This document shows positions 26,830 to 35,355 of a stretch of DNA of 64,000 nucleotides, piece after piece; position 1 is the stretch's first letter, and each line of letters begins with the position of its first letter. A program made the position numbers and the translations under genes. The DNA is from JASGDN01 sp049840815 (GTDB lineage Bacteria > Chloroflexota > Chloroflexia > Thermomicrobiales > UBA6265): positions 1 to 64,000 of the forward strand of contig JASGJI010000019.1 of the NCBI GenBank assembly GCA_049840815.1. Direction: 5' to 3'. The notes beneath the pieces were generated by a model. It did not search any database and was not told the origin of the DNA. It was given only the letters and a program-made list of their open reading frames with translations.

Positions 26830-27729
26830 ATGATGCGGAATACCGGTTTTCGCGGTGATTGGCCGCCGCAGGAGCGTGTGTTGGACGGACGAGATCAGGG
26901 GAGCGGACACCACAGGCCCAGCTGGCAGGAGAATCGCGCTCGCTTCGACGAGGTGCGGCAGGAGATCCAGAAGGAGCGATCGTCGATGCGCGACGAGGCC
27001 GTCGCTGAACGGGCGCGGGGACGAGGGCGGCGGCCCCGCGTCAATCTCGATGTCGACCAGATCGTCGACGCCGCGATGGCGATTGCCGACCGCGAGGGTC
27101 CCGCTGCGATGACCATGCGCAAGATCGCGGCGGAGCTCGGTGTCGGCGTGATGTCCCTCTACTGGTACGTTCCGACGAAACGCGACCTGGAAGCGTTGGT
27201 GCTCGAACGCCTCATGGTCGAGTCGGCCCCGCCGGACGAGCCGACCGGCGACTGGCGGCGGGACCTCGCGTCCATCGCCCACGCTGCCCGGGGCAACATC
27301 CTGCGTCACGAGTGGATGGTGGACTTCTTCAGCAGTGCGCCGTTCATGTCGCTGGAGATGTTCGGGCACGGCTTCCTGCGCCATATCGAGAACTCGATCC
27401 GGATGACCGAATCCCTGCCATTCGACTTCATCACGAAGATGACGATCATCTCGGTGCTGGACGATTTCACCCGTGGGGCAGCGACAGAGGAGATTCTGGA
27501 TCGGCGGCGGTGGGAGGCATCGGGGATGACGCGGGACGAATTTCATCAACGGGTGGCGCCCCGGGTTGAAGAGCTCTTCGCGCAGAGTTCCTATCCGCTT
27601 GTCGAGCTATTCATGGACCACGACGACGATGTGACCGATCCCGAGGTCCAGTTCGAGATGGGCCTCCAGCTCGTGCTTGACGGCGTCGCGTATCGCATCG
27701 CCCAGCATGAAGCCAATGCAGTCGACTGA
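26830..27729 (+). CDS. TetR-family transcriptional repressor
   Basis: A DNA-binding dimer that should repress the divergent efflux operon. The helix-turn-helix lies at about residues 78-122 (IVDAAMAIADREGPAAMTMRKIAAELGVGVMSLYWYVPTK), and the C-terminal ligand/dimer domain resembles the TetR_C class (LDDFTRGAATEEI, LQLVLDGVAYRI). From ATG 26830 (GGGAGG three bases upstream; a second ATG at 26833 is spaced better) it has 299 residues, with ~70 residues before the HTH. ATG 26986, with AAGGAG nine bases upstream, would give a more usual 247 residues. I keep the long form because the extension (WQENRARFDEVRQEIQKE) reads like real helix, but this is open. Confidence 0.85.
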   Translation: MMRNTGFRGDWPPQERVLDGRDQGSGHHRPSWQENRARFDEVRQEIQKERSSMRDEAVAERARGRGRRPRVNLDVDQIVDAAMAIADREGPAAMTMRKIAAELGVGVMSLYWYVPTKRDLEALVLERLMVESAPPDEPTGDWRRDLASIAHAARGNILRHEWMVDFFSSAPFMSLEMFGHGFLRHIENSIRMTESLPFDFITKMTIISVLDDFTRGAATEEILDRRRWEASGMTRDEFHQRVAPRVEELFAQSSYPLVELFMDHDDDVTDPEVQFEMGLQLVLDGVAYRIAQHEANAVD

Positions 27730-27935
27730 CTGAATCAGGTCTTACTTATTCGGGGCCGCATGAGTCGAGGCGGAATGTACTTGCACGGACTACATCTGAT
27801 CATGGTATATTCCGTTCAGGAAACGCCTTTTTCCATATGCATTTGTCGGCCTGATTCCGCCTGTGGGACCCTGCTGTGGTGTGCTCGGCATATCTCGGCG
27901 TAGGCGGTGTGATGGCTCGATAGAGGGAACCGATC

Positions 27936-27945
27936 GGGGGGGGGG
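27936..27945 (+). promoter_or_regulatory. poly-G (G10) Shine-Dalgarno tract
   Basis: Ten consecutive G residues end two bases before the ATG at 27948 and are the only candidate ribosome binding site. A homopolymer of this length is prone to slipped-strand length change, which would alter SD-to-start spacing. The 218-bp gap 27730-27947 shows no other feature. Confidence 0.6.
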
Positions 27946-27947
27946 AC

Positions 27948-30002
27948 ATGCGCATCGTGGCTTTGCGATGGCTGATGGTTGTATGTGTGACTTTGGGGAT
28001 GGTTGCATCCCCGATTATGGGCTTTGCCCGCCAAGCGGGTACGTCGGGCAAGACGGTGAACGTCGAGCTTATTGTGGATGCGTCTGGGTCGATGGGCGCA
28101 GCAACGGATACAAGTACGCTGCGGATCGATGCGGCCAAGCAAGTTCTGAATGAGGTTATCTCGGCAATTCCGGATGTGAATGGTGTGAATGTTGGTCTGC
28201 GCGTCTATGGGCAGGGTGGGAACAATACCGAAGCCGGGAGAGCGGAGAGCTGCCAGTCGACCGAGTTGCTGGTTCCCATGGACGGAGTGAATGCGACTGC
28301 CTTGAAGGCGCAAGTTGATGCGATCCAGCCGGTGGGCTGGACGCCACTAGGCTTGGCGTTGCAGGAAGCGGCCAAGGACTTCACCGAGCCCGCCAGCGAT
28401 AGCGTGGTGAACGCGATCGTGATGGTGACGGATGGCCTGGAGACCTGTGACGCCGATCCGGTGGCGATTGCCAAGCAGTTGCACGATTCGGACAAGGGCA
28501 TCATCACGCATGTGATCGGGTTTGGGACCACTCCCGAGGAGCAGACGATCCTGAATGGTATTGCGAAGGCAGGTGAGGGCGAGCTTCTTGGGTCCAACAA
28601 TGCGGGCCAGTTGATGGATGCCTTGTTCATCATCCTCGAGCAGCTGGAAGTCGTGGAAACGACGGGAACAGGTGATTCGCGAGAATCTCCGCTTGGGGTT
28701 GGGCGAATCGGGAAAGTCGGCGATTACGAGATTAGCGTCATTGCAGTGACGCCAAATGCAACCGACGAGATCCTAGCGATCAATCCATACAATGAACTGA
28801 CCTCGCCCAACAATCAATTCTTTCAGGCTCGGATATCAGTCACCTATCGCGGGGCAGACGTGGGCCAACCGAATTCCGACCTCAACTTTCAGGCTGTGGG
28901 TGGCCTTGCAGTTGGATACACCACATTTGTCAACCAGTGCGGTGTCATCGACGACCCGCTCTTCATGATAAGCGACCTCTTCCCAGACGGATCGGCAGAG
29001 GCGAACATCTGCTGGCAAATCGATGCAAAGGATGCCGATTCGCTCGTCATGTATATAGAGTCCAACAAGGAGCCAAACGACCCGCCTAAGTGGTTTTCCC
29101 TTGGGAATCCCATCAAGGAGGTCGTGGATCCCAATGTGACACAGACGGTCGTGACCCCGACCCCACGTGTTGCCAAGACCAAGACGCCATCAACATCTGC
29201 AGCAGGCGATACGAAGTCGTCGCGAACTCAGCCGATCCCCGTGGGGGGGGCCGGTCAGGTTGGAAACTATTCGATTACCGTGCTGGACGTGACACGAGAC
29301 GCCACAGAGCAGGTGATGGCGACCAATCCGTACAACGAGCTCACTTCTCCTGACAACCAGATGTTTCTAGCACGTGTGCGAATCAAGTACATCGGTAGCG
29401 GAAGCGGCACGCCGCTGAGCGACCTTCAATTCAATTCCGTCGGAACGTTGGGAGTAAGTTACACGCTCTGGGGGAATCAGTGTGGCGTCTACGACGAGTC
29501 GGTTCTTATGGTGAGTGAACTGTTTGCCGATGGGGAGGTGGAGGCGAACGTCTGCTGGCAGATTGACTCCACCGATGCTGAGTCGCTCCTGATGTATGTG
29601 GAGACGAATTCGTATCCGGCGGAGACTTCCTGGTTCTCACTCGGAGGGTCAGACGAAAGAGTAGGCAGCAACGTCACCGCCGGTAGTACAGCATCGAGCA
29701 GGCAGGAAACACCTGACACCCCCGTCAGTTCGACTTTTATTTCGTTGGAAGCGAGTGACGTGCGGTATTCCGAAGTCGAGATTCGCGTACCCGCAGGTGC
29801 CGAATTCACGATCGAACTCAAGAATGTCGGAGTGCTCAATCATGGATTCTCCATCGACCTACTGGGATTGGCCCCAGAGCCCATAGCTCCTGGAGATTCC
29901 ATGACGATTACAACGGCGCTTCCATCTGGCGAATACACGTTTTACTGTCAAGTTGCTGGGCACAAGGAAGCGGGCATGGTTGGGACACTGATTGTTGAGT
30001 AG
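27948..30002 (+). CDS. secreted VWA protein with duplicated domain and C-terminal cupredoxin
   Basis: A 684-residue exported protein. Residues 1-28 are a signal peptide. Residues 36-232 form a von Willebrand A domain with an intact MIDAS (D44-A-S46-G-S48, T132, D162). Two tandem, clearly homologous ~130-residue domains follow (about 257-387 and 437-567), each with NPYNELTSP, NQCGV and a later A-N-x-C-W-Q-I-D, so each probably has one disulfide; I do not recognise them beyond a DUF4352-like look. The last ~85 residues are a plastocyanin-like domain with ligands His632, Cys667, His672 and Met677. Linkers are Thr/Pro/Ser-rich. The second half looks less GC-rich than its neighbours. A G8 run (29243-29250) lies in the coding sequence. 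It probably acts on the outer cell surface; its role is unknown. Confidence 0.85.
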   Translation: MRIVALRWLMVVCVTLGMVASPIMGFARQAGTSGKTVNVELIVDASGSMGAATDTSTLRIDAAKQVLNEVISAIPDVNGVNVGLRVYGQGGNNTEAGRAESCQSTELLVPMDGVNATALKAQVDAIQPVGWTPLGLALQEAAKDFTEPASDSVVNAIVMVTDGLETCDADPVAIAKQLHDSDKGIITHVIGFGTTPEEQTILNGIAKAGEGELLGSNNAGQLMDALFIILEQLEVVETTGTGDSRESPLGVGRIGKVGDYEISVIAVTPNATDEILAINPYNELTSPNNQFFQARISVTYRGADVGQPNSDLNFQAVGGLAVGYTTFVNQCGVIDDPLFMISDLFPDGSAEANICWQIDAKDADSLVMYIESNKEPNDPPKWFSLGNPIKEVVDPNVTQTVVTPTPRVAKTKTPSTSAAGDTKSSRTQPIPVGGAGQVGNYSITVLDVTRDATEQVMATNPYNELTSPDNQMFLARVRIKYIGSGSGTPLSDLQFNSVGTLGVSYTLWGNQCGVYDESVLMVSELFADGEVEANVCWQIDSTDAESLLMYVETNSYPAETSWFSLGGSDERVGSNVTAGSTASSRQETPDTPVSSTFISLEASDVRYSEVEIRVPAGAEFTIELKNVGVLNHGFSIDLLGLAPEPIAPGDSMTITTALPSGEYTFYCQVAGHKEAGMVGTLIVE

Positions 30003-30084
30003 CGGCTTCTGACCACCAAGGCCGTTCTCGGAGAATCAATCCGGCAGCTCGTTCGGTGGGTGGCCGATAAAACCTGACGGATGT

Positions 30085-30110
30085 GGGCGGCCTGCACAGT
30101 CGGGCCGCCC
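30085..30110. terminator. hairpin after the VWA-cupredoxin gene
   Basis: An 8-bp stem GGGCGGCC/GGCCGCCC (30085-30092 with 30103-30110) with a 10-nt loop, 82 bp after the stop. The remaining part of the 424-bp gap 30003-30426 must hold the promoter of the next gene, but I see no clear boxes and no gene. Confidence 0.45.
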
Positions 30111-30426
30111 CCTGGCATTGTGAAATGTCCAGAATCCACCATCTTCCCAGCCGAATGCCGAACCCTCTTGTGCGTTCGGACCATGAACCGGCCCCATTCA
30201 GCGGAACCTACCCCACCCCATCCGTTGCCGCCTTTCATCCCCTGTGCAACACTGGTAGGAGATCTCACTCCGTCGTGAGGATCGTTCCATTGGCGCGCCG
30301 ATGGGACGGCTGCTGGCGCCATGCATGGCGACCGGCTCGTCCCTGTATCGGCCGTTCGGGTCCCTGGAGATGCCGTGGCGCAGTGGCCGCCACGGGTTCG
30401 CGACACGTCGTATGGAGAGATGCCCG

Positions 30427-32127
30427 GTGTCCCACAAGCCCCTCCTTCCCGCGTCCCCGATCCACTCCCCGATCCTTGATGAGGCCGAGCGCCGTGCGAG
30501 CCTCCGTACCCTCATGAACGCCGGCGGTTCGCGCCGGTCGCTGCTGAAGGCTGCAGCCGCAGCAGGGCTCGTTCCGGTCCTCTCATCCAGCACGGTCGCC
30601 TCCCGGCTGGTCGCCGCACAGGAGGCCAGCCCCACCCCTGTTCAGGGCGGCGAGTTCATCACCCTCGGTCACCAGACGGTCGATACCCTCAGCCCCGATA
30701 ACGAAGGCGCCACCGTCGTCTGGGCGATTGTCGTCCAGATGTTCGATGCCCTCTACATCGTCAACGAAAACTTCGAGCTGGAGCCGGTTCTGGCCGAATC
30801 CTACGAGGCGTCGGCCGATGGCAAGACCTACACTTTCAAGCTCAAGAGTGGCGTGAAGTTCCACAACGGGGACGATTTCTCATCCGCCGACGTGAAGTAC
30901 ACCTACGACTGGATCAAGGACCCGGCGAATGCATCGCTCCGCGCTGGCGGCTTCGAGTTGGTGGATACGGTCGAGGCACCGGACGCCACCACCGTCGTCG
31001 TCACGTTGAAGGAAGCCGATGTCACCTTCCTGGTGAACGTCGCCACGACCTTCATCTACCCGGCCAAGTACCACGCGGAAACTGGCGAGGATGCCTTCAC
31101 CGCCAAGCCCGTCGGTACCGGCCCGTTCAAGCTCAAGGAATGGATCCCCGCCCAGAGCACCACGCTCGAGGCGAACCCTGACTACTTCCGGGGTCGGCCG
31201 AACTTCGACACGTACCGCCTCGATGTCGTGCCGGAGGCTGCTGGTCGGGTCGCCGCGCTGGAATCCGGTCAGGCTGATACCTCCGTCTGGTCGCTCAGTG
31301 CGGAGGACAATATCTCGTTGGAGCAGTCGGGCAACTTCACGGTCTACAACAATCCCAGCCTCGCGGTGAATCACTTCCCGCTGAACAACAGCAAGCCATT
31401 CCTCAGCGACAAGGCCGCCCGCCAGGCCCTCATCATGGCCCTCGATCGCCAGGCGCTCGCCGAGGAGGTCTATCAGGGGCAGGCCCAGCCCGCCACCGCG
31501 AACCTCTCGCCAGCCCTGACCAAGTGGTTCAACGGCGACGTCCCCAAATATGACTTCGATATCGAGAAGGCGAAGCAGACCCTGGAAGACGCCGGGTGGA
31601 CGCTGAACGGCGATGTCCGCGAGAAGGACGGGGTGAAGGCGGCCTTCACCCTTCAGATCATCCAGGGCGACACCCAGCGCCGTCCGGAGGCCGAACTTGC
31701 CCAGCAATGGTGGAAGGAGATCGGCGTCGACTGCCAGCTCGCCGAGAGCAATAACGTGCTCGCAGGGCTCGTTAAGGGCGACTACGACGCTGGACTCTTC
31801 AACTGGACCTATGGCGGAAACAACGGTGATCCCGATTCCCGCGATACGCTGACCACCACCGGCGCCAACAACTTCAACCACTTCTCCAACGCCGAGGTCG
31901 ATGAACTCCTCAACAAGGGTGTCATCGAGCAGGACGAAGCCAAGCGCATCGAGATGTACAAGCGTGTGCAGGAGATCGTGGCGGAAGAAGTGCCGTTCAT
32001 CTTCCTCCTGAATGTCCAGTGGATCACCTTCTGGGCGACCTCCATCATGGGACTCCCCGCGCCGGAGGCCGTGCAGGCATCGGACGCCATCTACAACAAG
32101 ATCTACTTGCTCTGGAAGCAGTCGTAG
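30427..32127 (+). CDS. ABC transporter substrate-binding protein, family 5 (peptide/nickel type)
   Basis: A 566-residue exported binding protein. The N-terminus has a Tat-like signal (SRRSLLKAAAAAGLVPVL) after ~35 residues, then an Ala/Pro linker. The mature part has the family 5 layout: VQMFDALYIVNENFELEPVLAESYEAS, the YTFKLKSGVKFHNGDDFSSADVKYTYDW block, ARQALIMALDR and the C-terminal YKRVQEIVAEEVPFIFLLN. It captures oligopeptides or similar ligands outside the membrane for the permeases at 34365-36327. I choose GTG 30427, seven bases after GGAGAG; ATG 30412 lacks a site. It is strongly paralogous to the next gene and is followed by its own hairpin. Confidence 0.85.
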   Translation: MSHKPLLPASPIHSPILDEAERRASLRTLMNAGGSRRSLLKAAAAAGLVPVLSSSTVASRLVAAQEASPTPVQGGEFITLGHQTVDTLSPDNEGATVVWAIVVQMFDALYIVNENFELEPVLAESYEASADGKTYTFKLKSGVKFHNGDDFSSADVKYTYDWIKDPANASLRAGGFELVDTVEAPDATTVVVTLKEADVTFLVNVATTFIYPAKYHAETGEDAFTAKPVGTGPFKLKEWIPAQSTTLEANPDYFRGRPNFDTYRLDVVPEAAGRVAALESGQADTSVWSLSAEDNISLEQSGNFTVYNNPSLAVNHFPLNNSKPFLSDKAARQALIMALDRQALAEEVYQGQAQPATANLSPALTKWFNGDVPKYDFDIEKAKQTLEDAGWTLNGDVREKDGVKAAFTLQIIQGDTQRRPEAELAQQWWKEIGVDCQLAESNNVLAGLVKGDYDAGLFNWTYGGNNGDPDSRDTLTTTGANNFNHFSNAEVDELLNKGVIEQDEAKRIEMYKRVQEIVAEEVPFIFLLNVQWITFWATSIMGLPAPEAVQASDAIYNKIYLLWKQS

Positions 32128-32158
32128 GCGATCGCATCGCCGGAACTCCGGTGGCAAC

Positions 32159-32203
32159 GGACACGGACCGCGTTGAGCGTTCTGCACAATGCGGTCCGTG
32201 TCC
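32159..32203. terminator. hairpin between the two binding-protein genes
   Basis: A perfect 13-bp stem (32159-32171 with 32191-32203) with a 19-nt loop, 31 bp after the first binding-protein stop. It suggests that the two paralogs are not simply co-transcribed. Confidence 0.6.
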
Positions 32204-32387
32204 ACTCGTGCCGCTCATGCGAGTCCGTCTCAGGTAGGCGTTGTTCGTGCACTCATGCTGTGCCAGAATGGGGCACGGATGAGACGTTTTGAACGACAAG
32301 CGTCGCCGCATGTTCGGCATGAAGGCGGTTGCGTGTCTGCACGAGACCGGGTGCGCTGATGCGGCCGGGCACAGGGGGCGATTCGGC

Positions 32388-34121
32388 GTGACTCGACAGA
32401 CCATGCAGGAACACGACACAGGGCGCCGTGGTGAACTTCAGCTTCTCAAGGAGCTTTCTGGATCTCGCCGTGGATTCCTCGCTGCCGCAGCGGCCGCCGG
32501 CCTGATTCCCGTCCTCACGACCGGCGAGGCTGCCGCGCGGGAGACCCAGCGGCTGGCCGCGCTGCGGGCGCAGGATGCCCAGCCTGTGCAGGGCGGCACC
32601 CTCGTCATCATCTCGCAGGACTCCATCGAGAGCCTGAGTCCGGAGGATGGCGCGGAGACGGCGCAGTGGGTCGCCATCGCCCAGATCTTCGATGGCCTCT
32701 ACTCCATCAACGAGCACTACGAACTCGTGCCGGTGCTCGCCGATTCCTACGAAGCGTCGAAGGATGGGAAGACCTACACCTTCAAGCTCAAGACGGGTGT
32801 GAAGTTCCACAACGGCGACGATTTCTCCTCCGCCGACGTGAAGTACACGTACGACTGGATCGTTGACCCCAAGAATGGTTCCAACCGGGCCGGCGAATTC
32901 GAACTCGTCGATTCCGTCGAGGCCCCGGACGCCACCACGGTCGTCGTCAAGCTCAGGGAGGCCGATGTCACCTTCATGGTGAACGTGGCTCCGGCGTTCA
33001 TCTACCCCGCGAAGTACCACGCCGAGAAGGGGGAGGACGCGTTCAAGGGCGCGGCAATCGGCAGCGGCGCCTTTAAGGTGAAGGAGTGGATCCCGGCCCA
33101 GCACACCCTGCTGGAGACGAATGCCGACTACTTCCGCGGTCGTGCCAATGTCGATGCCGTCCGGATCGATGTCGTGCCGGAAGCCGCCGCCCGTGCCGCC
33201 GCGTTGGAGACCGGCCAGGCCGATAACTCCATCTGGTCGCTGAACGCCGAGGACAACGACCGCCTGAAGGGGACTGGCGACTTCAAGATCTACGAGACCC
33301 TGCAGAACGCAACCAACCACTTCGTGCTGAACAACATCCCGCCGGGCGGCGCGATGGGCACTCCGGTCAGCGGCGACGAGCAGGCCCAGCCCTTCCTCTC
33401 CGAGAAGGCTGTGCGGCAGGCGCTCCTCCACGCGGTGGACCGTGAGTCGCTCGCCAACGACATCTTCAGGGGGCAGGCGCGGGTGGCGACCTCCAACCTG
33501 TCGCCGAATGTCGCCCAGTTCTACAATCCGGATGTCCCCAGGTACGACTTTGATCAGGAGAAGGCGAAGCAGATCCTGGACGATGCTGGCTGGACGCTCA
33601 ATGGCGACGTGCGGGAGAAGGATGGCAACAAGGCCAGCTTCACCATGATCGTCTTCCAGGGCGATACCCAGCGCCGCCCGGAGGCCGAGCTTGCCCAGCA
33701 GTGGTGGAAGGAAATCGGCGTCGACTGCCAGCTGCAGGAGGGCATTGCCAGCGACACCCTCGCCGGTATGGCCGATGGCCGTCTTCAGGCGGCGCTCTTC
33801 AACTGGGTTTACGGCGGTGGGAGTGGCGAGCCCGATGCCCGTGCCGAGCTCTCGTCGAATGGCGCCAACAACTTCTGCAACTTCCGCAACGCCGAGATGG
33901 ACGATCTGCTCACCCAGGGCATCCTGGAGCAGGACCCGGTCAAGCGTGTCGAGATCTACAACCGCGTGCAGGAGATCGTGGCGGAGGAGGTTCCGTTCCT
34001 CTTCCTCCTGAACCTCCAGAGCATTGTGTTCTACCGGAATCGGGTGAAGGGCCTGCCGGACGAGGTGCTCTCGTCGGACAATCTCTACCCCCAGCTCTTC
34101 AAGTTCTGGATTCAGGAATAG
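32388..34121 (+). CDS. ABC transporter substrate-binding protein, family 5 (paralog)
   Basis: A ~577-residue paralog of the preceding binding protein, with long identical blocks (for example KVHNGDD-type segment FHNGDDFSSADVKYTYDW, and EAELAQQWWKEIGVDCQL). It carries its own Tat-like signal (SRRGFLAAAAAAGLIPVL) about 25 residues in. Differences cluster in the ligand lobe (a short insertion around PPGGAMGTPVSGDEQAQ), so the two probably differ in ligand. The start is uncertain: GTG 32388 has GGGGG nine bases upstream, ATG 32403 has a weaker site and a TTG at 32289 is unlikely. It probably shares the permeases encoded downstream. Confidence 0.85.
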   Translation: MTRQTMQEHDTGRRGELQLLKELSGSRRGFLAAAAAAGLIPVLTTGEAAARETQRLAALRAQDAQPVQGGTLVIISQDSIESLSPEDGAETAQWVAIAQIFDGLYSINEHYELVPVLADSYEASKDGKTYTFKLKTGVKFHNGDDFSSADVKYTYDWIVDPKNGSNRAGEFELVDSVEAPDATTVVVKLREADVTFMVNVAPAFIYPAKYHAEKGEDAFKGAAIGSGAFKVKEWIPAQHTLLETNADYFRGRANVDAVRIDVVPEAAARAAALETGQADNSIWSLNAEDNDRLKGTGDFKIYETLQNATNHFVLNNIPPGGAMGTPVSGDEQAQPFLSEKAVRQALLHAVDRESLANDIFRGQARVATSNLSPNVAQFYNPDVPRYDFDQEKAKQILDDAGWTLNGDVREKDGNKASFTMIVFQGDTQRRPEAELAQQWWKEIGVDCQLQEGIASDTLAGMADGRLQAALFNWVYGGGSGEPDARAELSSNGANNFCNFRNAEMDDLLTQGILEQDPVKRVEIYNRVQEIVAEEVPFLFLLNLQSIVFYRNRVKGLPDEVLSSDNLYPQLFKFWIQE

Positions 34122-34134
34122 CCTGAATCCATCG

Positions 34135-34166
34135 TGGAACCGGGCGAGGTGTATCGCCCGGTTCCA
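34135..34166. terminator. hairpin after the second binding-protein gene
   Basis: A perfect 13-bp stem (34135-34147 with 34154-34166) with a 6-nt loop, 13 bp after the stop. In ABC operons such a hairpin often trims or partly terminates the message so that the binding protein is made in excess of the permeases. Confidence 0.65.
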
Positions 34167-34364
34167 TACGGGTCGGATTGTGGTTGTGGTCGCTGGATGC
34201 TCCGTTGATCGACGACGTTTGACGGGTTTCCCAGTCCTGCTCGCATCCGGTGGTGGCAGCGGTCGCCGCGCCGGGCGGGCGCGTGGTTCGATGAGCCCCC
34301 GCGCCGCATCTCCCGATCGGGAAGACCGGCGTGGATGGCCCAGCGCGATGGAGCATCGGTTCCC

Positions 34365-35294
34365 ATGGTCTCCTATATCGTGAAGCGCCTGATCCAGGGC
34401 GTGATCGTGCTCTTCTTCGTCACCCTCCTCACCTTCTTCGTCATGTACTTCATGCCCGGCGATCCCGCCCGGCAGATGGTGGGCCAGGCCTATGTCACGG
34501 AGGCGCAGCTGGATGCCATCCGCGACAAGTGGCACCTGAACGATCCCTGGTACACGCGCTACTGGACGTGGGTCTCCAATGCCGTGCAGGGCGATTTCGG
34601 GACCTCCATGATGCGCCCCGGTGTCGAGATCACGGACATGATCGGCCAGGCCGCCGGGATGACCCTGCGCCTCACCGCCATCTCCTTCACCCTCTCCCTG
34701 CTCATCGCCTTACCTGTCGGCGTATTGGCGGCGGTCAAACGCTATTCCTGGTTCGACTACCTGAGCATGTTAGGGTCGACCGTGGGGGTGGCGGTGCCGA
34801 ACTACTGGATTGGCCTGATGGCCATCATCCTGTTCTCGGTGAAGCTGGGATGGCTCCCTCCCTACGGTTCGGGATCGTGGCAAGCCTACATCCTCCCCGT
34901 CGTCGTCCTCTCCATTGATGAGGTCGCCGGTCTCGCCCGCATCACCCGCGGCGCCACCATTGAAGTGCTCGGGCAGGATTTCGTGACCACTGCCCGTGCC
35001 AAGGGCCTCACGAATGCCTCCATTCTCTGGCGCCATGTCGTCCGCAATACGCTCCTGCCGGTTATCACGATCATCGGCTACCGCGCGGCCTTCATCCTCA
35101 GTGGCACCATCGTGGTGGAGACCGTCTTCGCCTGGCCCGGCATGGGTCGGCTCTTCTACCAGGCCATCACCTCGCAGGACTTGCAGGTGGTGCAGGCGGT
35201 CGTGTTGCTCCTGACCTCGCTGGTGGTGATTGCCAATATCCTGACCGATCTCACCTATGCTTTCATTGATCCTCGCGTCCGGATCACGAAGTAG
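34365..35294 (+). CDS. peptide/nickel ABC transporter permease (DppB type)
   Basis: A 309-residue membrane protein. It starts with the family-typical MVSYIVKRLIQGVIVLF helix, followed by the long DppB periplasmic region (MPGDPARQMVGQAYVTEAQLDAIRDKWHLNDPW), five more helices and the cytoplasmic EAA loop ITRGATIEVLGQDFVTTARAKGLTNASI that contacts the ATPase. It ends with ANILTDLTYAFIDPRVRI. ATG 34365 is chosen over 34335 because it places the first helix at the N-terminus as in relatives. It pairs with the DppC-type permease 61 bp downstream. Confidence 0.9.
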   Translation: MVSYIVKRLIQGVIVLFFVTLLTFFVMYFMPGDPARQMVGQAYVTEAQLDAIRDKWHLNDPWYTRYWTWVSNAVQGDFGTSMMRPGVEITDMIGQAAGMTLRLTAISFTLSLLIALPVGVLAAVKRYSWFDYLSMLGSTVGVAVPNYWIGLMAIILFSVKLGWLPPYGSGSWQAYILPVVVLSIDEVAGLARITRGATIEVLGQDFVTTARAKGLTNASILWRHVVRNTLLPVITIIGYRAAFILSGTIVVETVFAWPGMGRLFYQAITSQDLQVVQAVVLLLTSLVVIANILTDLTYAFIDPRVRITK

Positions 35295-35355
35295 TGGCCA
35301 TGGTACTGGCCAGTGTTCTCGATCGACCACCCTTTCAGTGCATGGACGTGCCCTT

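Noticed and set aside
32253..34535. A 760-codon minus-strand frame opposite the second binding-protein gene
   Set aside because: Composition is typical of antisense shadows and the plus-strand gene has clear family similarity.
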